From the NCBI GenBank assembly GCA_001313365.1, contig BBFS01000051.1:1-33132 (forward strand): 33,132 nt of DNA, given 5' to 3'. The stretch's first letter is position 1, and each line of letters starts with the position of its first letter. The stretch is from Paenarthrobacter nitroguajacolicus JCM 14115 (GTDB lineage: Bacteria; Actinomycetota; Actinomycetes; Actinomycetales; Micrococcaceae). A program made the translations under genes and the position numbers. Under the pieces are notes generated by a model that was given only the letters and a program-made list of their open reading frames with translations, ran no database searches and had not been told where the DNA came from. This document shows, one piece after another, positions 29,527-33,132 of the stretch.

Positions 29527-30493
29527 ATGGACTTCGGATTTATTTTCTCCAGCGCCCTTGGCGAATTGTTCAGCCCGACGACGGCGGCCTACGCACTTGC
29601 CGCTTTGGGCCTCGCGGTGCACTTCGGCTACTCAGGCCTGCTGAACTTCGGCCAGGCCGGCTTCATGGCTGTGGGTGCCTACGGATTCGCAATCTCTACC
29701 CTGAGTTTCGACGCCCCGTTCTTCCTCGCACTGATCATCTCTGTTCTTTGCTCGGTGATCTTCGCCTTCATCCTGGGTATTCCTACGCTGCGGCTTCGTG
29801 CCGACTACCTGGCTATCGTCACCATCGCCGCCGCCGAAATTGTGCGGTACGTGGTCACTACCAACCAGCTCACCAGTGTCACAGGCTCCGCCAACGGTTT
29901 GGCAGCCTTTGAGAACACCTTCTATGGCATGAACCCCTTCCCTGAAGGGTCCTACATGGGCATGAACAACCGTGACTTCTTTATCCGCGTCGTCGGTTGG
30001 GGCCTGGTCATCGTGTGCTGCCTCCTGGTGTGGCTCCTGATGCGCAGCCCCTGGGGCCGCGTCCTGAAGGGCATCCGCGAAGACGAGAACGCTGTCCGCT
30101 CGCTCGGCAAGAACGTCTACGCCTACAAGATGCAGGCGCTGGTCATAGGTGGCGTGCTTGGCGCTTGGCGGGAATGATCTTCACCCTCCCCCGTGGAGCC
30201 GTCCAGCCGTCCAACTACGGCACGGAACTCACGTTCTTCCTGTGGACCTGCCTCCTGCTGGGCGGCATGGCCACGGTATTGGGGGCCCGTCATTGGAGCC
30301 ATGATCTTCTGGGTGGTGCTCTCACTGACCCAGAGCCTGCTCTACGGCTCATCGAATCAGGGCAGTCACCTGGCTGACCACCGTCCAGGCTGGCCAGCTG
30401 CGCTACATCCTGGTAGGCGTTGCGCTGATGCTCCTGATGATCTTCCGCCCGCAAGGCGTCTTCGGCAATAAGAAGGAGCTTGCTTTCGCATGA
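29527..30493 (+). CDS. livM: Branched-chain amino acid-type ABC permease LivM
   Basis: Second membrane subunit of the importer. About 320 residues with eight or more hydrophobic segments. Typical LivM text: LAVHFGYSGLLNFGQAGFMA, LRADYLAIVTIAAAEIVRYV, the EAA-like loop WGRVLKGIREDENAVRSLGK, PSNYGTELTFFLWTCLLLGG and LLMIFRPQGVFG. Breaks near 30167 (one base lost at LGALAGMIF), 30287 and 30355-30362. It follows livH by nine bases, and its TGA overlaps the livG ATG (ATGA). No periplasmic or lipoprotein binding component is encoded nearby. Confidence 0.93.
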
Positions 30494-31486
30494 GTGAGAC
30501 CAACGAACGCAACACCGAAAATATCGACTACATGACCGATTCGCGGCCCATCGCCGTCGGGGGGGAAAATACTCCCGGCTGCAAGAAGCGCGATCCCATC
30601 GTGGTGGCAGAGGATGTGACACGTTCCTTTGGCGGCATCAACGCAGTGGACGTGGAATACCTGGAGATCCCCCGTCATAAGATCACCGCCTTGATCGGTC
30701 CCAACGGAGCCGGCAAGACCACCCTTTTCAACCTGCTCACGGGCTTTGACACCCCCCCCAACACGGGCAAGTGGCAGTTTGAAGGCAACAGCCTGGCTGG
30801 AGTCTCCTCGTACAAGGTTGCCCGCATGGGCATGGTCCGCACCTTCCAGCTGACCAAAGTGATGGGCAAGCTGACCGTCATGGAAAACATGCGCCTTGGT
30901 GCTGCCGACCAGCCCGGCGAACGGCTTTCCAAGGCCCTGTTCAAAGGCATCTGGGGAGGACGCGAAAAGGAAATCACGGCCCAAGCGACGTGCTGTTGGA
31001 GAAGTTCAAGCTGGATACGAAGAAGGACGACTATGCAGCGTCCCTCTCCGGTGGTCAGCGCAAGCTCCTGGAGATGGCACGCTCCCTGATGGTGAAGCCC
31101 AAGCTGGTGATGCTGGATGAGCCCATGGCCGGTGTGAACCCGGCATTGACACAGTCTCTGCTGGACCACATCAAGAACCTCAAGGCCGAGGGCATGACCG
31201 TGCTTTTCGTGGAGCACGACATGAACATGGTGCGCCACATCGCTGACTGGGTTGTGGTCATGGCCGAAGGCAAGGTGGTGGCCGAAGGACCTCCGGGCGA
31301 AGTAATGAAGAACCCTGCCGTTATCGACGCGTACCTCGGCGCCACCACGACGTCGACCTAGGCGACTCAGAAGGCATCAAAGTGCTCGAGGCAGAACTCG
31401 AAGCTGACGAAGAGTCGGTGGTGGGAACCGAAGACGCGGGCATCCTGTCCGACATCGCAGAAACCAAGAAGGAGGACGGACAATGA
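30490..31486 (+). CDS. livG: Branched-chain amino acid-type ABC ATPase LivG with acidic C-terminal tail
   Basis: Cytoplasmic ATPase. Walker A GPNGAGKTTLFNLLTG, Q-loop RTFQLTKVM, signature LSGGQRKLLEMARSL, Walker B LVMLDEPMAGVNP, H-loop LFVEHDMNMV. There are about 40 extra N-terminal residues before VVAEDVTRSFGG. As written the frame stops at 31359-31361. Restoring one C near 31340 gives AHHDVDLGDSEGIKVLEAEL, then EADEESVVGTEDAG, a strongly acidic tail of about 45 residues that ends in TGA overlapping the livF ATG, exactly as at the livM/livG junction. Another break lies near 30985. Typical LivG is about 255 residues; this one is about 330. Confidence 0.92.
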
Positions 31487-32267
31487 GCAGCACCAGCGCA
31501 ATGCCCGCCTCGGCAGCTGCCCCCCCGCAAGCGACTCCGTCGTCAAAGTCACCAACCTGGTGGCAGGCTACATTCCGGGCGTCAACATCCTCAACGGTTG
31601 CAGCATCGAGGCCCGCAAGGGTGAGTTGATTGGAATTATCGGCCCCCCCAACGGCGCGGGTAAATCCACGCTGCTGAAGGCCATGTTTGGCCTGGTGAAG
31701 GTCCACTCGGGCACCGTTGTAGTGCGTGGACAGGACCTTACTGGTATGAAGGCCAACAAACTGGTCACCCAGGGCGTGGGCTTCGTCCCCCCCCAGACCA
31801 ACAACGTCTTCGCCACGCTGACCATTGAAGAGAACCTGCAAATGGGCATGTTCCAGCGACCCAAGGACTTCGCGGAGCGGTTCGATTTTGTTACCAGCCT
31901 CTTCCCGGATCTGGGTAAGCGGCGGGCCCAGCGGGCGGGGGGGTCCCTGTCCGGCGGCGAACGTCAGATGGTGGCCATGGGCAGGGCACTCATGATGGAC
32001 CCGGCTGTGCTGCTGCTCGACGAGCCGTCGGCAGGCCTCTCCCCCGTCAAACAGGACGAGACCTTCCTCCGTGTCCACGAGATCAACCGCGCCGGAGTCT
32101 CGGTGATCATGGTGGAACAGAACGCCCGCCGTTGCCTGCAGATCTGCGACCGCGGCTATGTCCTGGACCAAGGCAAGGATGCGTACACAGGTACGGGCCG
32201 TGAGCTCATGAAGGACCCCCCCAAGGTCATCCAGCTCTACCTGGGTACCTTGGCCGACGAAGTCTAG
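31483..32267 (+). CDS. livF: Branched-chain amino acid-type ABC ATPase LivF
   Basis: Second ATPase of the importer. Motifs: GPNGAGKSTLLKAMFGL (a C run inserts a proline in it as written), Q-loop FVPQTNNVFATLTIEENL, signature GSLSGGERQMVAMGRALM, Walker B AVLLLDEPSAGLSP, and IMVEQNARRCLQICDRGYVL, all typical for LivF. A Ser/Ala-rich N-terminal extension of about 20 residues precedes VVKVTNLVAGY. About 255 residues; a C run at 31521-31527 breaks the frame in the extension. ATG 31483 follows GGAGG seven bases upstream. Last gene of the operon; a strong terminator follows. Confidence 0.94.
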
Positions 32268-32282
32268 CCGCAGTAGCCCCCC

Positions 32283-32330
32283 CGAAGGCCTGGTTCCGGT
32301 GCAAGACCGGAACCGGGCCTTCGGTGTTTT
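32283..32330 (+). terminator. Terminator of the liv operon
   Basis: 18-bp stem (CGAAGGCCTGGTTCCGGT with its partner, one G-T wobble), five-base loop, then GTGTTTT. It starts 16 bases after livF and ends at the last codon of the convergent lipid kinase gene. Confidence 0.9.
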
Positions 32331-33132
32331 CAGTTGCGTCCCTCAAACGTCGCGCTGCTGCTGTTCCCCCCCGGCACCACCACGTGCACCGCATTTCGCT
32401 CGACCGTGAAATCAGTGGGCGTGCTGGTGGTGATCTCGCCGTCGAGGTTCACCGGCAGCGGCGGACTGGTCACCAGCCTGACGTTCCGGCTGGTTAAGTG
32501 GAGCACCCGCTCGTTTTCCACAAACCTGCCATTCTTGAGCGAACGCGCGATCTTTGCCTGCTCCCGCAGCGGCGCCGCCTGGATCGCGTAGATGTCCAGG
32601 GTGTGATCATCGATCCCCCGCTGTCGGCGAGACCGCATTGCCGCCTCCGTAGTATCTTCCGTTTCCCACTGCCACCTGCAGCAGGTTCTCCAGCTCCACG
32701 GGCTCGTGGTCCCCCGTCCGGGAACTCAAGGCGGGCGTGGAACGGCTTGTGCGTGGCGTAGGAGCGTAGCGTAGCCACACCATATGCCAGGGGCCCAATG
32801 AGTCGTTTGAGGCGGGGGGCTGAGCGCTGCGTGACTGCCACTGACAGTCCGGCTGACGCCACGTTGAGGAAGGGCTGGCCGTTAGCCCGCCCGAGGTCGA
32901 TGTCCACTACTTTTCCGTCCGCGAGGGCAGCGCAGGCGCTGCCCAGGTCCCGGGGGGGATTTCCAGCGTCCTGGCGAGGTCATTCGCGGTGCCAAGCGGA
33001 AGAACACCCAGCACGACGTCGGTACCCGCCACGAGTCCTGCTGCGGAGGCAACTGTTCCGTCGCCTCCCCCAACAACCACAAAATCGTGGCCTTCGGTGA
33101 TCGCTTGCTCCAGGGCTCGGCCGAGGTCCCCC
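32330..33132 (-). CDS. Diacylglycerol kinase family lipid kinase (5' end outside window)
   Basis: DagK/YegS-type kinase that phosphorylates a lipid alcohol with ATP. The nucleotide-binding motif VVVGGGDGTVASAAGL is near the window edge, followed by VLPLGTANDLARTLEIP (GTANDxAR). The C-terminal beta-domain has VAVGNGRYYGGG and DGEITTSTPTDFTVERNAV. At least 260 residues are present; the N-terminal part is missing. Breaks lie near 32620-32640, 32705-32715 and 32951. Convergent with livF. Function in phospholipid turnover or sphingosine-like substrate cannot be resolved. Confidence 0.88.

Overview
The window looks like a chromosomal stretch of a high-GC actinobacterium of the family Micrococcaceae, most like Arthrobacter or Paenarthrobacter. 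Pointers are mycothiol S-conjugate amidase (mca), the actinobacterial families DUF4245 and DUF4307, GTG/TTG starts, and protein sequences that read like Arthrobacter orthologues. The content is mostly housekeeping. I found no phage, transposase, CRISPR array, rRNA or tRNA.

Data quality dominates interpretation. I count about 110 runs of six or more G or C (mostly exactly seven), roughly one per 300 bases, inside genes as conserved as fumarase, GlpX and galactokinase. Comparing the protein motifs on either side shows that true C4/C5 (or G4/G5) tracts are recorded as 7 or 8, adding 1-3 bases; a few single-base losses also occur. Nearly every long gene is therefore split among frames. I annotate whole genes across these breaks and do not call them pseudogenes.

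Layout. 1-622: direct repeats and a long inverted repeat, no recognised gene. 623-4791: glpX (-), a DUF4245 protein (+), beta-carbonic anhydrase (+) and fumarase fumC (+). 4884-7302: a TetR regulator coupled to a 14-TM-type drug exporter, with a likely operator. 7305-9045 (-): prepilin-peptidase-like protease, small lipoprotein, NUDIX hydrolase. 9105-10562 (+): an unknown protein and a GNAT acetyltransferase. 10730-13194 (-): PhoH-like PIN-ATPase and a cis-prenyl transferase. 13303-13946 (+): hemolysin III family protein. 13967-17472 (-): mca, a small membrane protein and a large thioredoxin-fold (DUF255) protein as one operon. 17548-18654 (+): DUF4307 protein and greA. 18798-21981 (-): AI-2E family permease, threonine deaminase and rhomboid protease. 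22076-25472: divergent aldose-1-epimerase-like gene and galT-galK (Leloir pathway). 25535-26779: thiolase. 26854-27768 (-): Bax inhibitor-1 family protein. 28181-32267 (+): branched-chain-amino-acid-type ABC transporter livHMGF, whose LivH carries an unusual secreted N-terminal beta-domain. 32330-end (-): diacylglycerol-kinase family lipid kinase, cut by the window edge.

The gene set greA / DUF4307 / mca / small membrane protein / DUF255 / hemolysin III / cis-prenyl transferase / phoH / fum / glpX / DUF4245 matches, from memory, the Mycobacterium tuberculosis neighbourhood Rv1080c-Rv1100, so this is an old actinobacterial cluster. Several genes share one promoter layout: a TANNNT -10 box ending exactly six bases before the start codon and no ribosome binding site, which suggests leaderless mRNAs. 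I did not find a convincing new defence or metabolic system. The best leads are the LivH fusion, the leaderless promoter pattern and the intergenic palindromic and direct repeats.
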